Origin: Hyphomicrobiales bacterium
GTDB taxonomy: Bacteria; Pseudomonadota; Alphaproteobacteria; Rhizobiales; Rhizobiaceae
Direction: 5' to 3'
Length of the DNA: 64,000 bases
Assembly (NCBI GenBank): GCA_900467185.1
Contig: UBPA01000003.1
Coordinates: forward strand, 806,001-870,000
A program made the translations under genes and the position numbers. How positions within the stretch are numbered: position 1 is the first letter of the stretch; every line of letters starts with the position of its first letter. The notes under the pieces are model-generated. The model was not told the DNA's origin and ran no database searches. It worked only from the letters and a program-made list of their open reading frames with translations. Below, piece after piece: positions 18,214 to 26,798 of this stretch.

Positions 18214-19254
18214 ATGTCGGCAACCCACTCGCCAGCGACCGCAAGACCGACCCCGAAGAAGACGATGAACATCGGCCATCTTCTCCTGGAAGGCCGCGCC
18301 TTCTTCGCGCTCATCGCCATCATCGTCGTGTTCTCCTTCCTGTCGCCCTATTATTTCTCGGTCGCCAATTTCCTGATCATGGCGTCGCATGTCGCGATCT
18401 TCGGGCTGCTGGCCATCGGCATGCTGCTCGTCATCCTCAATGGCGGCATCGACCTCTCGGTCGGCTCGACGCTCGGCCTGTCGGGCGTGGTTGCCGGTTA
18501 CCTCATGCAGGGCGTCACGCTCAGCCAGCTCGGCGTGGTGGTCTATCCGCCGGTCTGGGTCGTGGTCATCCTCACCTGCGCGCTCGGCGCCTTCGTCGGC
18601 GCCATCAACGGCGTGCTGATCGCCTATCTCCGGGTGCCCGCCTTCGTGGCGACGCTCGGCGTGCTCTATGTCGCGCGCGGCGTGGCGCTGCTGATGACCA
18701 ATGGCCTGACCTTCAACAATCTCGGCGGACGGCCGGAGCTCGGCAATACCGGCTTCGACTGGCTGGGCTTCAACCGGCTGTTCGGCGTGCCGATCGGCGT
18801 GCTCGTGCTCGCGCTCCTCGCCATCCTCTGCTTCGTCATGCTCAGCCGCTCGGCCTTCGGCCGCTGGCTCTATGCGTCCGGCGGCAACGAGCGCGCGGCC
18901 GAGCTGTCCGGCGTGCCGGTCAAGCGGGTCAAGATCATCGTCTACGTGCTGTCCGGCGTCTGCGCGGCCATTGCCGGCCTCGTGCTCTCGTCGCAGCTGA
19001 CCTCCGCCGGCCCCACGGCCGGGACGACCTACGAGCTGACGGCGATTGCGGCCGTCGTCATCGGCGGTGCGGCGCTCACCGGCGGCCGCGGCACGATCGG
19101 CGGCACCATGCTCGGCGCCTTCGTCATCGGCTTCCTCTCGGACGGCCTCGTCATCATCGGGGTGTCCTCCTACTGGCAGACGGTCTTTACCGGCGCGGTC
19201 ATCGTGCTCGCCGTCCTGCTCAACAGCATCCAGTACGGCCGCCGCCCGAAGTAG
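18214..19254 (+). CDS. eryF: Sugar ABC importer permease (EryF-type)
   Basis: A 346-residue RbsC-type permease with eight to ten membrane segments. Diagnostic stretches are LVILNGGIDLSVGSTLGLSG (around residue 85), RVPAFVATLGVLYVARG (about 140) and IGGAALTGGRGTIGGTMLGA (about 285). ATG 18214 follows the ATPase stop by two bases; a longer frame upstream is the shadow of the ATPase gene. It works with the double-cassette ATPase and the periplasmic protein at 19384 to import a polyol or sugar, presumably erythritol. Confidence 0.87.
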   Translation: MSATHSPATARPTPKKTMNIGHLLLEGRAFFALIAIIVVFSFLSPYYFSVANFLIMASHVAIFGLLAIGMLLVILNGGIDLSVGSTLGLSGVVAGYLMQGVTLSQLGVVVYPPVWVVVILTCALGAFVGAINGVLIAYLRVPAFVATLGVLYVARGVALLMTNGLTFNNLGGRPELGNTGFDWLGFNRLFGVPIGVLVLALLAILCFVMLSRSAFGRWLYASGGNERAAELSGVPVKRVKIIVYVLSGVCAAIAGLVLSSQLTSAGPTAGTTYELTAIAAVVIGGAALTGGRGTIGGTMLGAFVIGFLSDGLVIIGVSSYWQTVFTGAVIVLAVLLNSIQYGRRPK

Positions 19255-19383
19255 GAGGCGACCGACACACGACCTTCTCCGCATCACCGGCCCCTGCCTT
19301 CAGGAGAGGCAGCGCCGGTCTCGGACAAGCACCGCCGGATGACCGGCACACCGAAACCGCATTTTCAAACCGGGAGAGAGACC

Positions 19384-20331
19384 ATGATGAGACAAGCAAC
19401 CCGCCTGCTGATGGCCGCCGCCGCTGCCGCCACCATGTTTGCCAGCACCGCCTATGCCGACGGCCTGATGACGGTGATCGTCAACGATCCGTCCAACCCC
19501 TACTGGCTGACCGAAGGCAATGTGGCGAAGGCCGCCGCCGAAAAACTCGGCTATACCGCCACCGTCGGCGCGCACAAGGGCGACACCAACACCGAGAGCA
19601 ACCTGATCGACACCGCGATCACCAACAAGTCCGTCGCGATCATCCTCGATCCGGCCAATGCCGACGGCTCCGTCGGTGCGGTGAAGAAGGCCGTTGCCGC
19701 CGGCATCCCGGTCATCCTCGTCAATGCCGAGATCAACCAGGAAGGCCTCGCCAAGGCGCAGCTCGTGTCCAACAACGCGCAGGGTGCCGCGCTGGGTGCC
19801 ACGCAGTGGGTGGAAGCCGTCGGCGACAAGGGCAAGTATGTCGAGCTTTTCGGCGCGCCGTCCGACAACAATGCCGCGACCCGCTCCAACGGCTACGAGA
19901 CGGTGCTGACGCAGTATCCGGACCTCGAAAAAGCCGCTTCCGAAGTGGCCGACTGGGACCGCACCAAGGGCCACGACAAGATGCAGTCCATGCTGCAGGC
20001 CAATCCGGACATCAACGGCGTGATCTCGGGCAATGACGAAATGGCGCTCGGTGCCATCGCCGCGCTCAAGGAAGCCGGCAAGATCGCCAACGTCAAGGTC
20101 GGCGGCTTCGACGGTTCGCCGGATGCGGTCGCCGCCATCAAGGCCGGTGAGCTGCAGTACACCGTGCTCCAGCCCGTCGCCGTCTTCTCGGAAGAAGCCG
20201 TGAAGCAGGCCGACAGCTTCATCAAGACGGGCGCGACCGGCGCCAAGTCCGAAAAGCAGCTGTTCGATTGCCTGCTCATCACCAAGGACAATGTCGACAA
20301 GTATTCGGCACCCTTCGTCCTCGACAAGTAA
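19384..20331 (+). CDS. eryG: Sugar ABC importer substrate-binding protein (EryG-type)
   Basis: A 315-residue periplasmic binding protein of the ribose-type family. The signal peptide is residues 1-22 (MMRQATRLLMAAAAAATMFA, then STAYADG), and the mature part has VIVNDPSNPYWLTEGNVAKAAAEKLGY and the hinge region KVGGFDGSPDAVAAIKAG. The start ATG 19384 is preceded by GGGAGAGAG; the frame is open upstream but without a ribosome binding site. It is separated from eryF by 129 bases and followed by a hairpin at 20349. Ligand is inferred from the ery context. Confidence 0.87.
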   Translation: MMRQATRLLMAAAAAATMFASTAYADGLMTVIVNDPSNPYWLTEGNVAKAAAEKLGYTATVGAHKGDTNTESNLIDTAITNKSVAIILDPANADGSVGAVKKAVAAGIPVILVNAEINQEGLAKAQLVSNNAQGAALGATQWVEAVGDKGKYVELFGAPSDNNAATRSNGYETVLTQYPDLEKAASEVADWDRTKGHDKMQSMLQANPDINGVISGNDEMALGAIAALKEAGKIANVKVGGFDGSPDAVAAIKAGELQYTVLQPVAVFSEEAVKQADSFIKTGATGAKSEKQLFDCLLITKDNVDKYSAPFVLDK

Positions 20332-20348
20332 GCCTTCGACACCAGGGG

Positions 20349-20368
20349 GGGTGCCGCCCGCGGCACCC
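20349..20368 (+). terminator. Hairpin after the ery transporter operon
   Basis: GGGTGCC and GGCACCC arms around a six-base loop, followed by TCCTTCC. The T-run is weak, so it may be a terminator or a 3'-end protecting hairpin. Confidence 0.6.
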
Positions 20369-20488
20369 TCCTTCCACCGGCAGTCCCTCCACGTCGCGGC
20401 GTCCCGCGGCCGCATCCTTTCGAACGGGTTTTCAGTTAGAGGTTTTATGCGCTAGGACGCATGCAGAGCGAACAGAGGGGGCAACCGG

Positions 20489-21334
20489 ATGACGAACAAG
20501 ACAACTGTCGGTCAGTTCATGTCCGAGCTTCCGAGCGACAGCCGCCATGCCCGCCAGATCGTGCGCCGCCAGCTGATCGCCGAGGCCGTGATGGCCGAGG
20601 GGTCGATGCGGATCGAGGATCTGACCGACCGTTTCGGCATCAGCCTGATGACCGCCCACCGCGACGTCGACGAACTCGTCAGCCGCGGCCTCTTCCGCAA
20701 GACGCGCGGCATCGTGACGGCCGCCCCGACGAGCCTCATCGAATCCAGCGACGTCTACCGCTCGAGCCGTCAGGCCCGGGAGAAGGCCGCGATCGCCCAG
20801 GCGGCGATGACCTTCATCGAGCCGGGACAGGCGATCTTCTTCGACGACAGCACCACCGTGCTGCAGATGGCGCATCACCTGCCGGAAAAGGTGCCGCTGA
20901 CGGTCATCACCAATTCGCTGAACCTCATGAACGACCTGAAGGCCGTGCCGGACGTGACGCTGCTCGGGCTGGGCGGGCAGTTCTACAACTGGTGCAATGC
21001 CTTCATGGGGCGCATGACCATCCGCGAGATCGAGAAGCTCAGGGCCGATACCGTGTTCATGTCGATGTCGGCCATTCTCGACGACGTCGCCTTTCACCAG
21101 TCGCCGGAAATGGTGGAGACCAAGCGGGCGATGTTCGACAGTGCCGCCATGCGCATCCTTCTGGCGGATCACACGAAATTCGAGCGCCGGGCGCTCTATT
21201 CCTTCGCCGCGCTCACCGAATTCGACCTCGTCATCGTGGACGACAACATCGCGCCGGAGCATCTGGAGCGCATGCGCTCCAAAGGCATCAACCTGATGGT
21301 TGCGCCGGTGGACCGGCCGAAGGCCGGGCGATAG
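20489..21334 (+). CDS. eryR: DeoR-family transcriptional regulator (EryR-type)
   Basis: A 281-residue regulator. The N-terminal DeoR helix-turn-helix is near residues 26-75 (MRIEDLTDRFGISLMTAHRDVDELV), and the C-terminal sugar-phosphate-sensing domain has IFFDDSTTVLQMAHHLP, FMSMSAILDD and LLADHTKF. It follows the transporter operon behind a hairpin and an ATGCG-N6-CGCAT repeat (20447-20462), so it probably has its own promoter. In Rhizobium a DeoR regulator called EryR is found at the erythritol locus, usually with tpiB-rpiB; those two genes are not here. Confidence 0.78.
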   Translation: MTNKTTVGQFMSELPSDSRHARQIVRRQLIAEAVMAEGSMRIEDLTDRFGISLMTAHRDVDELVSRGLFRKTRGIVTAAPTSLIESSDVYRSSRQAREKAAIAQAAMTFIEPGQAIFFDDSTTVLQMAHHLPEKVPLTVITNSLNLMNDLKAVPDVTLLGLGGQFYNWCNAFMGRMTIREIEKLRADTVFMSMSAILDDVAFHQSPEMVETKRAMFDSAAMRILLADHTKFERRALYSFAALTEFDLVIVDDNIAPEHLERMRSKGINLMVAPVDRPKAGR

Positions 21335-21349
21335 AAGGCGGTTGCTGGC

Positions 21350-22081
21350 TCAGGCGCTTTCCGGAGCGACGAAGACCAGTTCCATGCGGTCGGCGAGGAA
21401 GCGCGTGCGGATCGCCTGCACCGGCCGGCCCTCGAGATCGACATCCACGGCATTGGTGACCAGCACGATCGCATCGCCCGCGCAGGAGAGCGCGTCGGCA
21501 TCGCCCGGCGAAACGCGTTCCGCCGTCAGCCGCGTCTCGCGCCGGCGATAATCCGCAAGGCCGCAACGGCGGAGCGCCTGGGTGATCGAACCCTCCTGCG
21601 CATAGGCCGCGATGATGCCGGGAAAGCGTTCGGCTGAGAAATGCGAGGTGGAGCGGGACAGAGGCACGCCGTCCACCACGGCCATATGGTCCAGCCGGTG
21701 AAGGGGTGCGCCGGGCGCAAGACCGAGCAGCCGCGCCATGGCCATGTCAGCCGATACCTTCTGCGATCCGACGAGACGGCCCGAGGGCTCCAGCGACTGG
21801 CGCATCATGTTTTCGGAAAACCGCGCCCGCGCGCCGATCGGGTAGGAAATGCGCGGCTCGACCGGATTGACGAAGGTGCCGCGCCCCCGCTCGGCCCGGA
21901 CGATCCCCTCCGCCGCGAGCGCCGCAATGGCGCGCCGTACCGTGTGGCGGTTGACGCCGTAATCCGCCGCAAGCTCGGTTTCCGGCGGCAGGCGGTCGGT
22001 GACGACCGCATCCGTGATCGAGGCGCGGATACCGTCGGCGACCCGCCGCCAGCGCGAGATGCCGTCATCCTGTCCGTCCAA
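21350..22081 (-). CDS. phnF: GntR/HutC-family phosphonate regulator PhnF
   Basis: A 243-residue regulator: N-terminal winged helix-turn-helix (about 10-75, with ELAADYGVNRHTVRRAIAAL) and a C-terminal UTRA ligand-binding domain (about 90-235). It is divergent from phnG and 113 bases away, the usual place for PhnF. The perfect palindrome TTGTCTA-N6-TAGACAA in the shared promoter region (22163-22182) is a good candidate operator. PhnF is known to repress phosphonate genes in other bacteria. It is convergent with eryR, 15 bases apart. Confidence 0.9.
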   Translation of the reverse strand: MDGQDDGISRWRRVADGIRASITDAVVTDRLPPETELAADYGVNRHTVRRAIAALAAEGIVRAERGRGTFVNPVEPRISYPIGARARFSENMMRQSLEPSGRLVGSQKVSADMAMARLLGLAPGAPLHRLDHMAVVDGVPLSRSTSHFSAERFPGIIAAYAQEGSITQALRRCGLADYRRRETRLTAERVSPGDADALSCAGDAIVLVTNAVDVDLEGRPVQAIRTRFLADRMELVFVAPESA

Positions 22082-22112
22082 TGTTCGCTCCTTCTCATCG
22101 TATCGCGCCGTC

Positions 22113-22130
22113 GTGTCATAGCAGCGTCAT
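22113..22130 (+). promoter_or_regulatory. PHO-box-like element upstream of phnG
   Basis: GTGTCAT-AGCA-GCGTCAT: two heptamers in the 7-4-7 layout of PhoB boxes (consensus CTGTCAT-N4-CTGTCAT), six and five of seven matching. It lies 65 bases before the phnG start and about 30 bases from the phnF start, so it may activate the C-P lyase operon under phosphate limitation. Confidence 0.65.
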
Positions 22131-22162
22131 GATTTCCGGGTTATAAATCGGATCAAGATTAG

Positions 22163-22182
22163 TTGTCTACACAAATAGACAA
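22163..22182. promoter_or_regulatory. Candidate PhnF operator
   Basis: Perfect inverted repeat with 7-bp arms TTGTCTA and TAGACAA, spacer CACAAA, ending 12 bases before the phnG start. HutC-type GntR regulators bind palindromes with GTCTA/TAGAC arms, and the gene for one (phnF) is adjacent. Confidence 0.6.
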
Positions 22183-22194
22183 ATAGGATCCGAA

Positions 22195-22656
22195 ATGACC
22201 AGAGAACATCAGACATCGGGCCGCAAGCGCGCCCTTGACGCCATGGCGTCCATGCCGGCCGATCTTCTCGGCGAACGCTATGGCGCGATCGCGAAAACGG
22301 CACCGCAGGCCATTCCCGTGCGCGGGCCGGAGATCGGTGCCGTGATGGTGCGCGGGCGGATCGGCGGCGGCGGGGCTCCGTTCAACCTCGGCGAGACGAG
22401 CGTGACGCGGGCGACCGTGAAGCTCGACAGCGGCGAGGTCGGCCATTCGATCATTCTCGGCCGCGACACTGAAAAGGCCCGCATGGTCGCGCATCTCGAT
22501 GCACTCGGACAGCTCGCCGCATGGCAGGCCGTGATCGAGACGGATGTCGTGGCACCGGCGCTGGCGCTCGACGCCGAGACGCGTCGCCAGCGCGCGGAAG
22601 AAACCGAAGCGACGCGTGTCGACTTCTTCACGCTGGTCCGGGGAGAAGACCGATGA
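22195..22656 (+). CDS. phnG: Carbon-phosphorus lyase core protein PhnG
   Basis: A 153-residue soluble protein starting the C-P lyase operon. RGPEIGAVMVRGRIGGGGAP and NLGETSVTRATV are typical of PhnG, and the length matches the family (about 150). PhnG forms the core complex with PhnH, PhnI and PhnJ; PhnI, helped by G, H and L, transfers ribose triphosphate to phosphonates. Its stop overlaps the phnH start by ATGA. A PHO-box-like element and a palindrome lie directly upstream. Confidence 0.95.
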   Translation: MTREHQTSGRKRALDAMASMPADLLGERYGAIAKTAPQAIPVRGPEIGAVMVRGRIGGGGAPFNLGETSVTRATVKLDSGEVGHSIILGRDTEKARMVAHLDALGQLAAWQAVIETDVVAPALALDAETRRQRAEETEATRVDFFTLVRGEDR

Positions 22657-23243
22657 GCCTCACAATCGTCGATGGCGGTTTTGCCGAGCCCGTCTTCGGA
22701 TCACAGCGCGCTTTTCGCGCCCTGATGGATGCCTTTGCGCGACCGGGCAGCGTTGCCGATCTCTCGGGTCTTGCCGTCCCCCCGCCGCCGATGTCGCCTG
22801 CTGCGGGCGCGATCCTGCTGGCGCTTGCCGACGCGGACACGCCCGTCTTCTTCGAGACAGACATGCCAGATGCGCAGGCCTGGGTCGGCTTCCACACCGG
22901 CGCGACGGCGACGAGCGATGCGCTGTCAGCCCGCTTCGTTCTCCTGGCTCCCGACGGCGATTGCACGGGCTGGAGCCGCTTTGCAGTCGGCACGGCGGAA
23001 TATCCGGATCGCTCGGCGACACTGCTCCTCCCGGTCGCAGCGCTTCATGGAGGCCGACGCCTCGCTCTCAGCGGACCGGGCATCGAGACCACGACCCACA
23101 TCGCACCGCAGGGTCTGCCGGCAGGCTTTGCCGATGTCATGGCCGCCAACCGTGCGGGCTTTCCGCTCGGCTTCGATCTCGTTCTCGTCTCGGGCGGCGA
23201 GGCGCTGGCGCTGCCGCGCACCACACGCATTCAGGAGGCCTGA
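22653..23243 (+). CDS. phnH: C-P lyase core protein PhnH
   Basis: A 196-residue protein beginning at ATG 22653 inside the phnG stop (ATGA overlap); the upstream in-frame extension is a shadow of phnG. FGSQRAFRALMDAFARPG near the N-terminus and GPGIETTTHIAPQGLP (about 140-155) are recognisable PhnH features. PhnH is the structural partner that dimerises with the PhnGIJ core. The length matches E. coli PhnH (194). Confidence 0.93.
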   Translation: MSLTIVDGGFAEPVFGSQRAFRALMDAFARPGSVADLSGLAVPPPPMSPAAGAILLALADADTPVFFETDMPDAQAWVGFHTGATATSDALSARFVLLAPDGDCTGWSRFAVGTAEYPDRSATLLLPVAALHGGRRLALSGPGIETTTHIAPQGLPAGFADVMAANRAGFPLGFDLVLVSGGEALALPRTTRIQEA

Positions 23244-23246
23244 GCC

Positions 23247-24350
23247 ATGTATGTCGCTGTCAAGGGCGGGGAAGCCGCCATCGAGAAGGCGCACCGGCTG
23301 CTCGCCGACCGCCGCCGGGGGGACCGCTCCGTTCCCGCCCTCTCACTGGAGCAGATCGCCGGACAGCTCTCGCTTGCCGTGGACAGGGTCATGGCCGAGG
23401 GATCGCTCTACGATCCCGAGCTTGCCGCGATGGCCGTGCGCCAGTCGCGCGGCGACATGATCGAGGCGATCTTCCTCATTCGCGCCTATCGCACGACGCT
23501 GCCGCGCTTCGGTGCGACGCGGCCCGTCGAGACGGCCACGATGCGGATCGAGCGGCGCGTGTCCGCCACCTACAAGGATATTCCCGGCGGACAGCTGCTC
23601 GGGCCGACCTTCGACTACACCCACCGCCTGATCGACCCCGCTATGGCCGGCGACCATCCCGTCGAACGCGGCGCAAGGCGCGAGGTCGCCGGAGACGCGG
23701 CCTATCCCCGCGTGACCGATATCCTCAACGGCGAAGGCCTGGTCGAGCCGGATATCGCCTCCGACGCCGAGCCCGGCGACCTCACCCGCGACCCGACCGG
23801 TTTTCCGGCGGGCCGCGACCTCCGGCTGCAGGCGCTGGCACGCGGCGACGAAGGCTTCCTTCTGTCGCTCGGCTATTCGACCCAGCGCGGCTACGGCCGC
23901 ACGCATCCTTTCGTCGGCGAAGTGCGCATCGGGCTCGTCGATCTCGAAATCGACCTGCCGGAACTCGGCTTTGCCGTCAATATCGGCGCGATTCGCGTCA
24001 CCGAATGCCAGATGGTGTCACAGTTCAAGGGTGGCGGCGAAGACGGCCCGCGCTTCACCCGCGGCTATGGCCTCGTCTTCGGGCAGTCGGAACGCAAGGC
24101 CATGTCGATGAGCCTTGTCGATCGGGCGTTGCGCGCGGACGAGTTCGACGAGAACCGCGCGGCACCGGCGCAGGACGAGGAGTTCGTCCTCTCCCACTGC
24201 GACAATGTCGAGGCCACCGGCTTCGTCGAGCATCTGAAGCTGCCGCATTACGTGGACTTCCAGGCCGAACTCGACCTGCTGCGCATGCTGCGGCGGGAGC
24301 ACGCGGCGGACAAGACCGCCGGGACGGACCGACAGGAGGCCGCGGAATGA
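23247..24350 (+). CDS. phnI: C-P lyase core subunit PhnI (nucleosidase-like)
   Basis: A 367-residue protein starting MYVAVKGGEAAIEKAHRLL, which with GQLLGPTFDYTHRLID and HCDNVEATGFVEHLKLPHYV is characteristic of PhnI. PhnI displaces adenine from ATP with the phosphonate to give alkylphosphonate ribose triphosphate. Length equals the family norm (about 354-370). It starts three bases after phnH and overlaps phnJ by four bases. Confidence 0.95.
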   Translation: MYVAVKGGEAAIEKAHRLLADRRRGDRSVPALSLEQIAGQLSLAVDRVMAEGSLYDPELAAMAVRQSRGDMIEAIFLIRAYRTTLPRFGATRPVETATMRIERRVSATYKDIPGGQLLGPTFDYTHRLIDPAMAGDHPVERGARREVAGDAAYPRVTDILNGEGLVEPDIASDAEPGDLTRDPTGFPAGRDLRLQALARGDEGFLLSLGYSTQRGYGRTHPFVGEVRIGLVDLEIDLPELGFAVNIGAIRVTECQMVSQFKGGGEDGPRFTRGYGLVFGQSERKAMSMSLVDRALRADEFDENRAAPAQDEEFVLSHCDNVEATGFVEHLKLPHYVDFQAELDLLRMLRREHAADKTAGTDRQEAAE

Positions 24351-25246
24351 CCTTGCCCGCCTATAACTTCGCCTATCTGGACGAACAGACCAAGCGCATG
24401 ATCCGCCGCGCAATCCTCAAGGGCATCGCCATTCCCGGCTATCAGGTGCCGTTCGCCTCCCGCGAGATGCCGATGCCCTATGGCTGGGGCACGGGCGGCG
24501 TGCAGGTGACGGCCGCCATTCTCGGGCCGGACGACGTTCTCAAGGTCATCGACCAGGGTGCCGACGACACCACCAACGCCGTCTCCATCCGCGCCTTCTT
24601 CGCCAAGACGGCCAATGTGGCAACGACAACGAAGACGGCGGAGGCGACGATCATCCAGACCCGCCACCGCATTCCGGAAGAACGGCTGCAGGCGCACCAG
24701 ACCATCGTCTTCCAGGTGCCGATCCCCGAGCCGCTGCGCTTTCTCGAGCCGCGCGAGACCGAGACGCGGGTGATGCATGGGCTGGAGGAATATGGTCTCG
24801 TGCATGTGAAGCTCTACGAGGACATCGCCCAGCACGGGCATATCGCCACCACCTACGCCTATCCGGTGAAGGTCGAGGGCCGCTACGTCATGGACCCTTC
24901 GCCCATTCCGAAATTCGACAATCCGAAGCTCGATCGCTCCCCCGCCTTGCAGCTTTTCGGCGCCGGCCGCGAAAAACGCATCTATGCGCTGCCGCCGTTC
25001 ACAGAGGTCACGAGCCTCGATTTCGAGGATCATCCTTTTACGGTCCAGACCTTCAGCCGCCCCTGCGCGCTCTGCAATGCGACAGGCGTCTATATGGACG
25101 AGGTGGTGACCGACGACCGCGGCGGGCGGATGTTCGTCTGCTCCGATACCGACCATTGCGAGACGCGTCAGGCGGACGGCCACAGGGGTCCGGGCCTGCC
25201 GCAGATCGGGGACCACGCATCGAGCGCGCAGGAGACCACGCGATGA
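24347..25246 (+). CDS. phnJ: C-P lyase catalytic subunit PhnJ (radical SAM)
   Basis: A 299-residue enzyme that breaks the C-P bond of ribose 5-phosphate 1-alkylphosphonate by radical SAM chemistry. The four key cysteines are all present: Cys240, Cys243 and Cys265, expected to hold the 4Fe-4S cluster, and Cys271, which matches the thiyl-radical Cys272 of E. coli. The N-terminal stretch ends in GIAIPGYQVPFASREMPMPY, typical of PhnJ. It overlaps phnI and phnK by four bases each. The longer frame upstream is an out-of-frame shadow over phnG-phnI. Confidence 0.96.
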   Translation: MTLPAYNFAYLDEQTKRMIRRAILKGIAIPGYQVPFASREMPMPYGWGTGGVQVTAAILGPDDVLKVIDQGADDTTNAVSIRAFFAKTANVATTTKTAEATIIQTRHRIPEERLQAHQTIVFQVPIPEPLRFLEPRETETRVMHGLEEYGLVHVKLYEDIAQHGHIATTYAYPVKVEGRYVMDPSPIPKFDNPKLDRSPALQLFGAGREKRIYALPPFTEVTSLDFEDHPFTVQTFSRPCALCNATGVYMDEVVTDDRGGRMFVCSDTDHCETRQADGHRGPGLPQIGDHASSAQETTR

Positions 25247-26016
25247 CAGATCCCATTCTCTCCATCCGCGGCCTCGAAAAGCGCTACGGGTCCTTCATCG
25301 GCTGCACGGATGTCTCCTTCGACGTCTGGCCGGGCGAGGTCGTCGCCATCGTTGGCGAATCCGGCTCCGGCAAGACGACGCTGCTCAACTGCATCTCCGG
25401 CCGGCTGGAGCGCTCGGCCGGCGAGATCCGCTACCGGATGCGCGACGGGGGTTTCCCGGATCTGGCCGACCTTTCGGAAGCCGAACGCCGCTTTCTGATG
25501 CGCACCGACTGGGGCTTCGTGCACCAGAACCCGGCCGACGGGTTGCGGATGCGCGTTTCGGCCGGCGCCAATGTCGGCGAGCGGCTGATGGCGGTCGGCG
25601 AGCGCCACTACGGCGACATCCGCCGCACGGCCGGCGACTGGCTGTCGCGTGTGGAAATCGCCGCCGAGCGGATCGACGACCAGCCCATCGCCTTCTCCGG
25701 CGGCATGCGCCAGCGCCTGCAGATCGCCCGCAACCTCGTCACCCATCCCCGGCTGATCTTCATGGACGAGCCGACGGGTGGCCTCGACGTTTCCGTGCAG
25801 GCCCGCGTGCTCGATCTTCTGCGCGGGCTCGTCACCGACCTGCAGCTCGCCGTCGTCATCGTCACCCACGATCTCGCCGTCGCGCGGCTCCTGTCGCAGC
25901 GGATGATCGTCATGAAGGGCGGGCATATCGTGGAAGCCGGGCTGACGGACCGGGTGCTGGACGATCCGCGCCATGCCTATACCCAGCTTCTCGTCGCCTC
26001 CATTCCCGAATCCTGA
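25243..26016 (+). CDS. phnK: C-P lyase ATPase PhnK
   Basis: A 257-residue ABC-type ATPase with Walker A GESGSGKTTLLNCISG, signature FSGGMRQRLQIARNL and Walker B LIFMDEPTGGLD. PhnK binds the PhnGHIJ core and, with PhnL, drives conformational cycling; it is not a transporter subunit despite the fold. ATG 25243 overlaps the phnJ stop. The stop lies 29 bases before the preferred phnL start. Confidence 0.94.
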   Translation: MTDPILSIRGLEKRYGSFIGCTDVSFDVWPGEVVAIVGESGSGKTTLLNCISGRLERSAGEIRYRMRDGGFPDLADLSEAERRFLMRTDWGFVHQNPADGLRMRVSAGANVGERLMAVGERHYGDIRRTAGDWLSRVEIAAERIDDQPIAFSGGMRQRLQIARNLVTHPRLIFMDEPTGGLDVSVQARVLDLLRGLVTDLQLAVVIVTHDLAVARLLSQRMIVMKGGHIVEAGLTDRVLDDPRHAYTQLLVASIPES

Positions 26017-26045
26017 GCCACAGAATGCTGAGCCGGAGTCCGCCG

Positions 26046-26798
26046 ATGCCCCTTTCTTCCCTCTCTTCGACCCACCAGACGATGCCGGACGGCGCGCTGC
26101 TCAGCGTGCGCGACGTCGCCAAATCTTTCGTCATGCATCTGCGCGACGGCGTCGTGCTGCCTGTGGTGGCGAACGTCCGCTTCGATCTCTTCCCCGGCGA
26201 ATGCGTCGTTCTCGGCGGCCCCTCGGGCGTCGGCAAGTCGTCCATCCTGCGGATGGTCTACGGCAACTACGCCATCGATGAGGGCTCCGTTCTCGTGCGG
26301 GACCCTGTAAGCGGCGAGGTTCGCGATCTCGGTGCCGGCGATCCGCGGCTCGTTCTGGCCATCCGGCACAACGGCATCGGCTATGTCAGCCAGTTCCTGC
26401 GCGCCGTGCCGCGCGTCTCCGCGGTTGAGATCGTCGCCGAACCCCTCGTTTCACGCGGCATCGACCGCACAGAGGCGACCTCGCGCGCGCGCGACATGCT
26501 CTCCCGGCTGAACCTGCCGGAAACGCTGCACGGGCTTCCCCCCGCCACCTTCTCCGGCGGCGAGAAGCAGCGCGTCAACATCGCCCGCGGCTTCATCACC
26601 AATCATCCCGTCCTCCTCCTCGATGAGCCGACCGCCTCGCTCGATGCGGAGAACCGGGACGTGGTGACCGCGATGATCGGCGAGAAGCTCGCACGCGGCA
26701 CGGCCATTCTCGGCATCTTCCACGACCAGCCGGTGCGCGAGGCCGTGGCGACCCGCACCATCGACGTTTCCGCATTTTCCGCCCGAAAGGCTGCGTGA
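26046..26798 (+). CDS. phnL: C-P lyase ATPase PhnL
   Basis: A 250-residue ABC-type ATPase with Walker [18 protein letters not shown], signature [15 protein letters not shown] and Walker [14 protein letters not shown] prefer ATG 26046 over ATG 26025 because GGAG sits at suitable spacing in front of it; the earlier ATG has none. PhnL works with PhnK on the C-P lyase core. The stop overlaps the following acyltransferase gene by ATGA. Confidence 0.93.
   Translation: MPLSSLSSTHQTMPDGALLSVRDVAKSFVMHLRDGVVLPVVANVRFDLFPGECVVLGGPSGVGKSSILRMVYGNYAIDEGSVLVRDPVSGEVRDLGAGDPRLVLAIRHNGIGYVSQFLRAVPRVSAVEIVAEPLVSRGIDRTEATSRARDMLSRLNLPETLHGLPPATFSGGEKQRVNIARGFITNHPVLLLDEPTASLDAENRDVVTAMIGEKLARGTAILGIFHDQPVREAVATRTIDVSAFSARKAA

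Noticed and set aside
22544-24346. Upstream extension of the phnJ reading frame over phnG, phnH and phnI
   Set aside because: Frame is open but out of phase with those genes and its translation is Arg-rich; phnJ starts at ATG 24347 by the ATGA overlap and family length.
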